Notes under the pieces: model-generated
Databases searched by the model: none
The model's input: the letters and a program-made list of their open reading frames with translations, nothing else
What the model was told of the DNA's origin: nothing
Position numbers and translations under genes: made by a program
In this document: positions 1 through 8,377 of the stretch, one piece after another
Layout: each line of letters opens with the position of its first letter
How positions within the stretch are numbered: position 1 is the first letter of the stretch
Assembly: GCF_036997615.1 (NCBI RefSeq)
Contig: NZ_JAWLQA010000005.1
Strand: one strand, 5' to 3'
Source of the DNA: Brachyspira sp949287565
GTDB taxonomy: Bacteria > Spirochaetota > Brachyspiria > Brachyspirales > Brachyspiraceae
Length of the DNA: 64,000 nucleotides

Positions 1-459
1 CTCAAGTGCCATATTAACATTAGCTGTGCTGTCTACTCCTTTAGTTTTTATGCTCTCTCCGGCAAGCACCATTATTTCGGAAGCATTCCCTCTTACAACT
101 TTAGGATTATAATTTTTAATCAAATCAATAGCTGTTTTAGTTCTCAATTTTGTAGCTCCTGCTCCTACCGGATCAAGAACAAAAGGAACATTTTTTTTAT
201 TTGCTATCTCGCAAGCCTTATGCATAGCCTCAATAGACGTTTTAGTCAATGTTCCAATATTAACAACAAGCGATGAAGCAATAGAAAGCATATCTTCAAA
301 CTCCTCTTTCTCAAATGTCATCACAGGAGAAGCTCCAACTGCAAGCAAAGCATTAGCTGTAATTTGCATAACTACAAAATTAGTAATATTATGAACTAAA
401 GGACATTTTGACTTCATATTTGTTATGGATTTAAATATTTCTTCTTGTAATGTACTCAT
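1..459 (-). CDS. thiM: Hydroxyethylthiazole kinase (5' part, runs off the window)
   Basis: Phosphorylates 4-methyl-5-(2-hydroxyethyl)thiazole in thiamine salvage. Translating the minus strand from the ATG at 459 gives MSTLQEEIFKSITNMKSKCP, then the family landmarks HNITNFVVMQ, ALLAVGASPVM, FVLDPVGAGATK and RGNASEIMVLAGE. Only about 153 residues are present and the 3' end lies outside the window. The start is fixed by an AGGAG Shine-Dalgarno sequence at 470-474. It lies 18 nt downstream of the PhzF-like gene and reads in the same direction, so it is probably the third gene of the TPP-riboswitch operon. Identification is firm; only completeness is unknown. Confidence 0.93.
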   Translation of the reverse strand, partial: MSTLQEEIFKSITNMKSKCPLVHNITNFVVMQITANALLAVGASPVMTFEKEEFEDMLSIASSLVVNIGTLTKTSIEAMHKACEIANKKNVPFVLDPVGAGATKLRTKTAIDLIKNYNPKVVRGNASEIMVLAGESIKTKGVDSTANVNMALE

Positions 460-477
460 TTTATAACTCCTTATAAT

Positions 478-1269
478 TTAAATAAAAATCTCAGAAATAC
501 AATATAAACATGCCTTTCCGGCTATTTTTAATTTATTATTTTTAATATCGCAATATAAAACTCCTGTTCTTGGTGAAGCCTGAAATGCAGTAAAATAATC
601 TTTATTCAATTTCTTTGAAAGCAAAGGTATAATATGACAATGTCCTGATCCGCATACATCAACTTCATCTGCATCCAATTTAGGACCGAAAGTTCTAGTT
701 ATGCTGTCATATTGATTATTTTCTTTATATTTTACATCAGATGTTATATGAAATAAAAGTCCGTCTAATTTCTTTATAATTTCTAAATTTGGTTTTGCAT
801 TTATAACCTGATTTTCATCTTCCAATACACATACAATATCGCGTCCTATATAAGCCTCTAAAGGTTTTATTCCTCCTATTGCTTCTATTATATCAGCTGT
901 AATTTCTATAGGCTTCAAATCATAATTAGGAGTATCCATTTCATATAGATCATCTTTTTTTCTAATAGTTAATATACCCTCTTTTGTATTTAAACTCACT
1001 TCATTAGATTCTTTTTCAGCAAAATTTAATATAGCATAAGCTACAGCAAGTACGGCATGTCCGCAAAAGTCTATTTCGCATTTAGGAGTAAACCAATACA
1101 CATCATAATTATTTCCATTCTTTATAGTAAAAACAGTTTCTGAAATATTATTCTCCATAGCAATATTTTGCATAAGCTTATGAGAAATATTTTTTTCTAA
1201 TATGCAAACGGCTGTAGGATTACCTTTAAAAACCTCATCAGCAAAAGAGTCTATAATATAGTATTTCAT
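478..1269 (-). CDS. PhzF-family isomerase/epimerase-like protein
   Basis: A 263-residue PhzF-like protein (diaminopimelate-epimerase fold). The N-terminus MKYYIIDSFADEVFKGNPTA matches the family's F-x-G-N-P-x-A/V signature, ISETVF follows with the conserved Ser-Glu-Thr block, and DFCGHAVLA and DVCGSGHC are the two glycine-rich loops of the two half-domains. The Glu of SETVF is the usual catalytic acid. The true substrate is not known for most members. Here it lies between a YjiH-type membrane protein and thiM behind a TPP riboswitch, so a role in thiamine or thiazole salvage is an inference from context. No phenazine genes are near. Confidence 0.88.
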   Translation of the reverse strand: MKYYIIDSFADEVFKGNPTAVCILEKNISHKLMQNIAMENNISETVFTIKNGNNYDVYWFTPKCEIDFCGHAVLAVAYAILNFAEKESNEVSLNTKEGILTIRKKDDLYEMDTPNYDLKPIEITADIIEAIGGIKPLEAYIGRDIVCVLEDENQVINAKPNLEIIKKLDGLLFHITSDVKYKENNQYDSITRTFGPKLDADEVDVCGSGHCHIIPLLSKKLNKDYFTAFQASPRTGVLYCDIKNNKLKIAGKACLYCISEIFI

Positions 1270-1300
1270 AATTAATCTCCCACTTATTATATACTAATTA

Positions 1301-2653
1301 TCAACTAAGAAAGAAATATGCAAAAGGCACAGCGAATAACAATGAAAGTATTATTCTCTCAACCCATATTATCATCATATCTTTTATGCTTATTGGTATT
1401 CCGACAGCAAGCATTACTGGTATAGGAGCAGCAAAGTATAAAATCTCTGCAACACAAACTACAGCTACAATAGACTTAGCAAATTGACTTGCATACATTA
1501 CAATACTAGAAGAGCATGACATCTCTACTAATGTAACAGAACAAGCCTTTGCCACTATATAAGCCTCATCACCTAAGCCTAATAATTTTGTAATAGGAAG
1601 AAATATATAACTTATAATATCAAATATAGGCGTATAATTAACTATTAAAAGTCCGATAAAAGTGATAGCCATAAAATTAGGCATTACTGAAATAGAAACT
1701 ATAAGTCCTTCTTTAAGATTCTTAACAACACTATTTAGCACACTATCTGAATGACTAGCAACTTTAGCAGCTTCATTCAATGCCAGCTTAAAAATATTTC
1801 CTCCTCTATATATAGGCTCTTCTGCAACTTCTTTATCCATGTATCCGTCGCTAGGTTTATTTCTTAATGGATAAAGTCTTACAGTTATAGCAGTTACTAT
1901 AAATGTTATTAACATAGTACCAAAAAAATATATATTCCATTTATCTATAACATTAAACATCTTAGCAACAACTATCATAAAAGTAGTTGAAACTGTAGAA
2001 AATCCTGTAGCTATTATGCAGGCTTCTTTTTTAGAATAAAAACCTTTCTTATAAACTTTACTTGTCATTAAAAGAGCAATAGAATAACTTCCTACAAATG
2101 AAGCTATAGCATCCAAAGATGATCTTCCCGAAGTTTTCCATATAGGCTTCATTATACAACGCATAAATATACCGGCAAATGACATAAGCCCATAATCTAC
2201 CAAAAATGACAAGAATATAAAACCTATACTATTAATCAATGCTATTTGAGTGAGCAGATTATAAGAAAAAAGAAGCATATTAGGTTTATGAAAATCAGCA
2301 GGCCCTAATCCAAAATATGCCATTATAATAAACGGTATTGATGTAAGTTTGATAAATGAAAATACTATTTCAGTTTTATTTTTATTCCAAGACTTATTTA
2401 TAAATGGATATATTCCTCCAAACATAGTTATCAATATACCATAGTAAGGATCTACAAAAGGAATTTTTCTTATAAAACTTACTAAATGATCTATAGGTAT
2501 TGATTTAACATCTCCTATTTTAATTGGTATAAACAACATAAATATACCTATAAAACTAAGTATAATAAATTTGAAATAAATTGATTTACTAAATTTAATA
2601 TTAGCTAAATCATTACTGCTTAAAACACTTTCAGAATTTGAAACATTATCCAT
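1301..2653 (-). CDS. yjiH: YjiH-family multi-pass membrane protein, probable transporter
   Basis: A 450-residue integral membrane protein with about ten hydrophobic segments. It resembles the YjiH/nucleoside-recognition (Gate domain) family: the block PIWKTSGRSSLDAIASFVGS and the later CSVTLVEMSCSSSIVMYASQ are typical of this group. It is the first gene after a TPP riboswitch and is followed by the PhzF-like gene (31 nt gap) and thiM. This placement suggests uptake of thiamine, hydroxyethylthiazole or a related precursor. The family's substrate is not established, so the substrate is inference. The C-terminus ends in a hydrophobic helix (RIILSLLFAVPFAYFFLS). Confidence 0.8.
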   Translation of the reverse strand: MDNVSNSESVLSSNDLANIKFSKSIYFKFIILSFIGIFMLFIPIKIGDVKSIPIDHLVSFIRKIPFVDPYYGILITMFGGIYPFINKSWNKNKTEIVFSFIKLTSIPFIIMAYFGLGPADFHKPNMLLFSYNLLTQIALINSIGFIFLSFLVDYGLMSFAGIFMRCIMKPIWKTSGRSSLDAIASFVGSYSIALLMTSKVYKKGFYSKKEACIIATGFSTVSTTFMIVVAKMFNVIDKWNIYFFGTMLITFIVTAITVRLYPLRNKPSDGYMDKEVAEEPIYRGGNIFKLALNEAAKVASHSDSVLNSVVKNLKEGLIVSISVMPNFMAITFIGLLIVNYTPIFDIISYIFLPITKLLGLGDEAYIVAKACSVTLVEMSCSSSIVMYASQFAKSIVAVVCVAEILYFAAPIPVMLAVGIPISIKDMMIIWVERIILSLLFAVPFAYFFLS

Positions 2654-2764
2654 AAAAATTTCCTTAAATATAAATTCATAATTTAGAGAAACCTTAATGA
2701 AAATAATGAGTGTATAAGAATTAAAAAGAAAATAATTTTAGAAAACTTATTCGATAATAAAATA

Positions 2765-2845
2765 TTTCCCTACACTGGCATTATCCAACAGGTTATAAGG
2801 GTCTAAGTTATTAAACTTACTCTCAGCCTTTTAAGCTCCCCTAAT
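2765..2845 (-). promoter_or_regulatory. TPP (THI-box) riboswitch
   Basis: Read on the minus strand this leader has, in order, GGGGAGC (about 2834-2840), the diagnostic GCTGAGAG (about 2820-2827), ACCCTT, AACCTGTTGGATAATGCC and GTAGGGA (about 2766-2772). These are the conserved P2/P3 and P4/P5 segments of the thiamine pyrophosphate aptamer. It starts about 10 nt after the -10 box of a strong promoter and ends about 110 nt before the yjiH start. No obvious GC-rich terminator follows, so control could be by blocking ribosome binding; this last point is inference. Confidence 0.95.
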
Positions 2846-2855
2846 TTTTTATAAT

Positions 2856-2883
2856 ATTATATAATAAAATAAAATTATTTCAA
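2856..2883 (-). promoter_or_regulatory. Sigma-70 promoter of the TPP-riboswitch operon
   Basis: On the minus strand TTGAAA (2878-2883), a 16 nt spacer and TATAAT (2856-2861). Transcription would begin near 2849, just before the riboswitch, which supports both calls. Confidence 0.75.
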
Positions 2884-2918
2884 TTACTATTAACGATATT
2901 TTTTAGATTTTATTATAA

Positions 2919-3845
2919 TCAAGCACGCTTCAAAAACATCAAATTTCTTTTAGTAAACTCTATAATCTCATCTTCTGTCATCTTATCAAAGCCTAGTCTT
3001 TTTTCCTCCTCAAGCAATTTTAATTTTTCTTCGCGTTCCTTTTGAATTTTAATTAGCTCTATTTCTTTAAGTTTCTTTTCTCTTTTTATTAATTCTTCTT
3101 TACTGTAATGCCTTTTAATTGTATTTTCTCTGTCGCCTTTAATCAAATAAATTTTTAAATAAGACAAAAAATCAAGCCATATACCTGATAAATTATCTTT
3201 ATCTTTAACTTTTTTCTTAGCTAAATTAATACAGTCCTTCCAATCAAATTTCCTATCATCAAAAATTGATTTTATTTCTTCCTGCTTATATTTAGTTTTA
3301 AAAGAATGTACTTGATATAATTTACTAGCTTTGCTTCCTGTAAGAAAATTAAAAGTATTAATAAGCTCATTAACAAATAAATCAAAACTACTAGAGAGAG
3401 AATTTATATTATCTGTTTTATTTATTTTATCTGAATCTTTTTCATTATCTGATTCACTTTCTTTATTATTTAAGTTATTATCTTTATTATTATCTTCGAC
3501 TTTTTTGTCTATACCGTCTGTACTATTTTTACTACACCGTATAGGCATTTTTGCTATACTTAATTTTTTATTTAAATATATTTTTCTTTTTTCATTATTT
3601 TGTTTACTCTTATCATAAATGCATTTTATATAATTGTATTCTTCTAACTGTCTTATAGCTCTTGAAATTGTATCTTTACTCACAGAATAAATTTCAGCAA
3701 AGTAATTATTATTAGCCCAAGAGTAGCCTTTATCATTAGTAAGTGCTGTAATTTCTCCGTAAATGAGTTTTGATAACGGCTTTAATCTTTTATCGTATCT
3801 TACAACAGAAGGTATTATAGTATAATAGTTTTTATTATTTTTCAT
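2919..3845 (-). CDS. HTH replication-initiator-like protein (RepA/DnaD-type organisation)
   Basis: 308 residues. The N-terminal 90 residues (TIIPSVVRYDKRLKPLSKLI, then YSWANNNYFAEIYSVSKDTI and RAIRQLEEYNYIK) form a winged-helix domain of the type found in plasmid/phage replication initiators and phage replisome organisers, where the start 'YYTIIPSVVRYDKRLKPLSKLIYGEI' region is characteristic. The middle is a low-complexity Asn/Asp/Ser/Lys linker (about 110-160). The C-terminus is a charged coiled coil (KKLKEIELIKIQKEREEKLK). No phage structural or plasmid genes are adjacent, so it could be a remnant of an integrated element or a domesticated regulator. Function unproven. Confidence 0.6.
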   Translation of the reverse strand: MKNNKNYYTIIPSVVRYDKRLKPLSKLIYGEITALTNDKGYSWANNNYFAEIYSVSKDTISRAIRQLEEYNYIKCIYDKSKQNNEKRKIYLNKKLSIAKMPIRCSKNSTDGIDKKVEDNNKDNNLNNKESESDNEKDSDKINKTDNINSLSSSFDLFVNELINTFNFLTGSKASKLYQVHSFKTKYKQEEIKSIFDDRKFDWKDCINLAKKKVKDKDNLSGIWLDFLSYLKIYLIKGDRENTIKRHYSKEELIKREKKLKEIELIKIQKEREEKLKLLEEEKRLGFDKMTEDEIIEFTKRNLMFLKRA

Positions 3846-4056
3846 TTTTAATCCTATAAAAAAACTTTATACTATATACAAAAAATATAATGGATTATAA
3901 GTTTATATTAATGCCTTTTTGATTTTATTAATAATATTTTATCAATAAAAATTATATATAAATTATGTTATTAATTTTTTAAATCGATAAACCAATGGAT
4001 GATAATTTTAGTTTTCAGCTACATTTAAGTGAGTTTATCGCTAGCAATAATTAGTA

Positions 4057-4332
4057 TTATAACTTCTCTATTTCTTCTATACTTAATCCTGTTAATTCAC
4101 TAATAAGCTTTATATCCATATTCTTATTTTTCATATTTCTAGCCATTGATATTTGGGTTTCTTTTATGCCTTCTTCTCTTCCTCTTATTCTCTCTTCACT
4201 TAATGCAAGTATGTCAAAATAATTCTTCTCATATTCTGCATAATTTTCAAATAAATCTTTTGTATCTGCAAACTTATTATACTCATCATAAACTTCTTTC
4301 ATTATAGGATTTTTTTTAACTAATATATCCAT
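4057..4332 (-). CDS. Candidate intragenic C-terminal product of the Rpn gene (RpnS-like)
   Basis: In-frame ATG at 4330-4332 (Met195 of the full protein) is preceded by GGAGG (4338-4342) with 5 nt spacing, while the main start has no Shine-Dalgarno sequence. It would give a 91-residue protein starting MDILVKKNPIMKEVYDEY and containing only the C-terminal helical domain. In E. coli an internally started C-terminal protein (RpnS) blocks its parent RpnA toxin; that this applies here is inference from the conserved internal start in several copies. Confidence 0.5.
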   Translation of the reverse strand: MDILVKKNPIMKEVYDEYNKFADTKDLFENYAEYEKNYFDILALSEERIRGREEGIKETQISMARNMKNKNMDIKLISELTGLSIEEIEKL

Positions 4333-4914
4333 AATTTCCTCCATTTTTTCTATTTTTTCTTTGATTGTTAAAAAATAAAACCAAGCATCTAATTCTTCTT
4401 TAAGATTTGAATTACTAGATAAATATTTCTGTAATTCAAGAAAATGCATTTCAAAATGATTAGTAAGTATATGATTGGTTTCAAGCTCTTTTATTACATA
4501 ACAGCTATGCTCTTTGTCAATATCTTTTAACAAATTAAAGTCCAAAATATTAATCACTATTACCTGTTTTAAATCATTATATTTTTCATTATTCCTTAAA
4601 TTAGATACATAACATTTAGCCCAATAATATAAACTTCTATAAACAAATGATTGATTTCCTATCCTCTGTATTTCTACTAAAACAGTTTCTCCGCTTTTTG
4701 TAACTGCCCTTACATCAACTATTGACTGCTTATCATTGATAGTTTCTTTTAAATTAAAAGTATTAAGTACTTTCACTTCCTCAAAAGGCTCTTGATTGTA
4801 ATCTGTTCTTACAGCATTGATTAAATTAAGTAAAATACGCTCATGTCCTTCTTTGGCAAACATATAACGCATAAAATAATCATTTAAAACATTAATATTT
4901 TTTATTTCACTCAT
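4057..4914 (-). CDS. Rpn-family recombination-promoting nuclease / PD-(D/E)XK putative transposase (intact copy)
   Basis: 285 residues. The N-terminal nuclease core starts NDYFMRYMFAKEGHERILLN and carries the catalytic motif as SIVDVRA-x6-VLVEIQ (Asp67, Glu81, Gln83), the D-x(n)-E-x-Q arrangement of Rpn/PDDEXK_2 enzymes. YRSLYYWAKCY follows, and the C-terminal tail has the GREEGIKE and LISELTGLSIEEIEKL modules shared with the other Rpn copies here. Family members cut DNA and promote RecA-independent recombination; some E. coli members are anti-phage toxins. The gene has no Shine-Dalgarno sequence before its ATG and should be leaderless (promoter at 4921-4948). It is the least similar of the full-length copies to the 8378 gene. 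Confidence 0.88.
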   Translation of the reverse strand: MSEIKNINVLNDYFMRYMFAKEGHERILLNLINAVRTDYNQEPFEEVKVLNTFNLKETINDKQSIVDVRAVTKSGETVLVEIQRIGNQSFVYRSLYYWAKCYVSNLRNNEKYNDLKQVIVINILDFNLLKDIDKEHSCYVIKELETNHILTNHFEMHFLELQKYLSSNSNLKEELDAWFYFLTIKEKIEKMEEIMDILVKKNPIMKEVYDEYNKFADTKDLFENYAEYEKNYFDILALSEERIRGREEGIKETQISMARNMKNKNMDIKLISELTGLSIEEIEKL

Positions 4915-4920
4915 AGCTTT

Positions 4921-4948
4921 ATTATACTAAATTAATTATAAATGTAAA
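4921..4948 (-). promoter_or_regulatory. Rpn promoter, leaderless configuration
   Basis: TTTACA (4943-4948), 16 nt, TATAAT (4921-4926), then 6 nt and the ATG at 4914. Expected transcription start is at or next to the A of ATG. The same arrangement precedes four other Rpn copies in this window. Confidence 0.8.
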
Positions 4949-5110
4949 GTTGTATATAATTTAGTTAAGAAATTTATTATTAAAGATATATTTTTTGACA
5001 AAAATCAAGATTATGGAGTATATTATCTTATAATCTCTTATATTTTTTATATAATATATAAACATTATTAAATATTGAAATTTATAAAATTATGTATTAA
5101 GATAAAATCT

Positions 5111-6229
5111 ATGAATAATGTATCAGTTTTAATCAAACCATCATCATCTTTATGCAATATAAATTGTAAATACTGCTTTTATATAGATGAAGCAAAAAAT
5201 AGAAAAATAGAAAATAACGGCATTATGACTGAAAAAGTGATGAAAGCCATAATAGATAAAGTTCTTCAAAATGCTGATAAAAATGCATTGTTTTCATTTC
5301 AGGGCGGAGAGCCTACAGTAGCCGGTTTTGAATATTTAAAATCGTTTATAGATTATGTAAATATCAGCAATAAAAAAAATATCAATATAAATTACAGCAT
5401 ACAAACTAACGGACTCTTGATAGATGATAAATGGTGCCAATTATTCAAAGAAAATAATTTTTTGGTAGGGCTTTCTTTTGATATAATAAAAGATATACAT
5501 GATAATTACAGAGTAGATAAAAGTAACAATGATACTTACAACAGAGTATTAGAAACTAAAAAATTATTCGATGCATTTAATGTAGAATACAATATACTTA
5601 CAGTGCTAACATCTGAATTATCAAAATATCCTAAAGACATATACAAAAAAATAAAGAAGCTGAATATTAAATATACACAGTTCATACCTTGCCTATCTGA
5701 AATGAATTCACCTAGCACGGAATATTCTATAAAACCAAAAGAGTTTTCAAATTTCTATAAAGAAATATTTTCATTATGGAAAGAAGATTTTTTTAATAAC
5801 AATTATTACAGTATACAGTTCTTTGACAATATCATTCCATTATTTTTCGGAGGTTATCCTCCTATGACTTGCGGTATAAATGGTACTTGCACAAATCAAA
5901 TAATAATAGAAAGTAATGGAGATGTTTTTCCTTGCGACTTTTATTGTTTAGATGATTATAAAATAGGAAATATAGCTGAAGATGATTTAATTAATCTTTA
6001 TTCAAGCAGTAAAGCAAAAGACTTTATAAATGAAAAATCAAACAGAATCAATGATGATAGTCATGCATTATGCCGTTCTTGTAGATATCAAAGAGTATGC
6101 AGCTGCGGATGTAAGAGAATGGAAAACAATATGTATATAGATGAAAGCGGAGAGTTTTGCGGATTTAAAGATTTTCTTGATTATGCTATAAATGATATGG
6201 CCATAGTATGGAAGGTGATATCAAGATAA
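5111..6229 (+). CDS. Radical SAM/SPASM protein, anaerobic sulfatase-maturase-like
   Basis: 372 residues from the ATG at 5111. The radical SAM cluster motif is CNINCKYCFY (C-x3-C-x2-C), followed by FSFQGGEPTVAG (GGE motif) and SIQTNGLLID. The C-terminal SPASM region has the expected cysteines: CGINGTCTNQ, GDVFPCDFYC, then CRSCRYQRVCSCGC and a last Cys near the end. This layout matches anSME-type enzymes that convert Cys or Ser to formylglycine in sulfatases. No sulfatase gene is in the window, so the partner is unknown. I preferred this start to an upstream TTG at 5075, because the family begins just before the V/I-L-I-K-P block. The Shine-Dalgarno match is weak for both. Confidence 0.85.
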   Translation: MNNVSVLIKPSSSLCNINCKYCFYIDEAKNRKIENNGIMTEKVMKAIIDKVLQNADKNALFSFQGGEPTVAGFEYLKSFIDYVNISNKKNININYSIQTNGLLIDDKWCQLFKENNFLVGLSFDIIKDIHDNYRVDKSNNDTYNRVLETKKLFDAFNVEYNILTVLTSELSKYPKDIYKKIKKLNIKYTQFIPCLSEMNSPSTEYSIKPKEFSNFYKEIFSLWKEDFFNNNYYSIQFFDNIIPLFFGGYPPMTCGINGTCTNQIIIESNGDVFPCDFYCLDDYKIGNIAEDDLINLYSSSKAKDFINEKSNRINDDSHALCRSCRYQRVCSCGCKRMENNMYIDESGEFCGFKDFLDYAINDMAIVWKVISR

Positions 6230-6245
6230 TTTAATAATAAATAGA

Positions 6246-8087
6246 TTATTTATGAAAATGATCATATATATTATTTGCTGCTTTATAACTTATTCCGGGT
6301 ATATTTCTAATGCTTTCAAATGATGCATTTTTTATATTGTCTATATTTATAAAATGAGAATATAATTTCTCTATAGTTTTCTTACCTATTCCCTCTATGC
6401 TTTCAAGTTCGCTTCTGACCATCTCTCTGCTTCTTTTCTTACCATGACTGCTGTTAACCCATCTGTGAGTTTCATCTCTTACCTTCTGTAAAAATAATCT
6501 TGCAGGCTCATTATCGCTAAGCTGTACAGGTTCATTTCTATTAGGTAAATATATCTCCTCAAACTTTTTAGCTAATGCCATTATAGGCTGACCTTTTATA
6601 TCAAGTTCCTTCAATGCCTCTATAGCTGAATTAAGCTGTCCTTTACCTCCGTCTATAAGTATTAAGTCTGGAAAAGTAAGGTTTTCATCTCTTAATCTTT
6701 TATATCTTCTGTAAACTGCCTCTTTTATTGAAGCGAAATCATCTATACCTGTAACTGTTTTCATATTGAATATTCTATAATTTTTATTGTCAGAAACTCC
6801 ATTAACAAATCTAACCATACCAGCCATAGTATAGCTTCCCTGAATATGTGCTATATCGAAAGACTCTATTATGCTTGGAGCTTTTTTCAATTTGAATATT
6901 TCCTGAAGTCTTGTTATTCCTAAAGGTGCTTCTCTAATCAATGCTTTTTCTTTGAATAAATGTTTGGCATTTTCATTTGCTATTGCCATTAAACCTTTTC
7001 TGCTTTTATCTAATCTTATATCAACATCTCTTCCTGAAACCTGCTTTAAATAATCCTTTATTATATCAACATCATTAAGAGGAAAATCTGTAGATATAGA
7101 AGCTGGTATCAAATTGGCATGAGTATAATATTGAGTAAAGAATGCCGAGAGTATTTCTGAATATTTTGAAATACCATTTTCATTATAATAATCTTCATCA
7201 TTAGGAGACTGCATACTGAAAGTTTTTCTGTCTGCAAGTTTACCTCCTTTAACAGATAAAATCACTATAGTATAATTGCCATTCTCTCCATAAGTTCCTA
7301 TTATATCAATATCATCGCTTTCAGGAATATAAATACTCTGCTCTACTGTTATATATTTAAGCAAGTCAATTTTATCTCTCAAATCTTTAGCCGCTTCAAA
7401 CTCCAGCTTCTCAGCATGAACAAACATCTCCTGTTTTAATCTAGCCACCAATTCATCAACATTGCCCTCAAGCACCATTATGGCATCATCAATAGTTTTA
7501 TCATAATCTTCTTCAGTGATTAAATCGGCACAAGGAGCTGTACATTTTCCTATATGATGATAAAGGCATGGTCTTATAGGTCTTTTAAGAGGAAAATCAT
7601 ATTTACATCTTCTTAATTTGAAATTATCAATTATAAACTTTACTATATTATCCGCCCTTTCAGCAGCAACATAAGGTCCATAATACTTTTTATATTTTCT
7701 GGCATTATCTTTATCTATTACATTTCTAGCCTTTATAACTCTTGGAAAATGCTCATTTGTAATCGCTATGAATGGAAATGATTTCTGATCTTTAAGAAGT
7801 ATATTATAATGAGGCTTATGCTTTCTTATCATCTCAGCTTCTAATATCAAAGCCTCAACTTCATTTTCTGTAAGTATATATTCAATATCTCTTATATGCT
7901 CAACTAATGCTGTAGTTTTAGCATCTTTATTAGAATTATTAAAATATGATGAAAGTCTTTTCTTTAGAGATTTTGCTTTACCTATATAAATTATTTCGGA
8001 TTTGGAGTCCTTCATAAAATATACTCCGGACTTATCCGGAATACGTTTTAATTTATCATGTATGTAACTTTTAACTTCCTGATTCAT
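6246..8087 (-). CDS. uvrC: Excinuclease ABC subunit C
   Basis: 613 residues from the ATG at 8087, the usual UvrC length. Makes the two incisions in nucleotide excision repair with UvrA/UvrB. Domains in order: N-terminal GIY-YIG nuclease (SGVYFMKDS, IYIGKAKSLKKRL; residues about 18-95); a Cys-containing region (RRCKYDFPLKRPIRPCLYHH); the UvrB-binding UVR motif (EFEAAKDLRDKIDLLKYI); the RNase H-like second nuclease (IESFDIAHIQGSYTMAGMVR, LILIDGGKGQL); and C-terminal helix-hairpin-helix repeats (SIEGIGKKTIEKL, IPGISYKAANNI). An upstream in-frame start at 8135 adds 16 hydrophobic residues not typical of UvrC, so I reject it. It converges with the radical SAM gene, 16 nt apart. Confidence 0.97.
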   Translation of the reverse strand: MNQEVKSYIHDKLKRIPDKSGVYFMKDSKSEIIYIGKAKSLKKRLSSYFNNSNKDAKTTALVEHIRDIEYILTENEVEALILEAEMIRKHKPHYNILLKDQKSFPFIAITNEHFPRVIKARNVIDKDNARKYKKYYGPYVAAERADNIVKFIIDNFKLRRCKYDFPLKRPIRPCLYHHIGKCTAPCADLITEEDYDKTIDDAIMVLEGNVDELVARLKQEMFVHAEKLEFEAAKDLRDKIDLLKYITVEQSIYIPESDDIDIIGTYGENGNYTIVILSVKGGKLADRKTFSMQSPNDEDYYNENGISKYSEILSAFFTQYYTHANLIPASISTDFPLNDVDIIKDYLKQVSGRDVDIRLDKSRKGLMAIANENAKHLFKEKALIREAPLGITRLQEIFKLKKAPSIIESFDIAHIQGSYTMAGMVRFVNGVSDNKNYRIFNMKTVTGIDDFASIKEAVYRRYKRLRDENLTFPDLILIDGGKGQLNSAIEALKELDIKGQPIMALAKKFEEIYLPNRNEPVQLSDNEPARLFLQKVRDETHRWVNSSHGKKRSREMVRSELESIEGIGKKTIEKLYSHFINIDNIKNASFESIRNIPGISYKAANNIYDHFHK

Positions 8088-8343
8088 AATTCTCAACTTT
8101 TTATCAATTATACATAAAATAAAAAACTTTGTCAAAGCAAAAGTATATTATATATTACTTTATATCATTTTTAATATTATAATAGTTAATATATAGTTAA
8201 TCAACATAAATAAAAATTATAAATAGTACAAGTAATAAGCCTCATATTTTAATAGTATTAATATATTATATTTATAAATATACAGCATTATAATTAATAT
8301 TCTATTATCTCATATCAAAATTAATAAATAAAATTATATTAGC

Positions 8344-8371
8344 TTTACATTTATAATTAATTAAGTATAAT
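8344..8371 (+). promoter_or_regulatory. Rpn promoter, leaderless configuration
   Basis: TTTACA (8344-8349), 16 nt, TATAAT (8366-8371), then 6 nt to the ATG at 8378. The remaining uvrC-Rpn spacer (8088-8343) is plain AT-rich sequence in which I see no gene. Confidence 0.8.
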
Positions 8372-8377
8372 AAAACT

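Noticed and set aside
2919..3845. Prophage or plasmid remnant around the HTH initiator-like gene
   Set aside because: No integrase, structural, attachment or partition genes next to it; neighbours are housekeeping genes.
3985..4040. 8 bp inverted repeat CGATAAAC/GTTTATCG between the HTH gene and the first Rpn gene
   Set aside because: 40 nt apart, no T-run and not near a clear promoter, so likely chance in AT-rich DNA.
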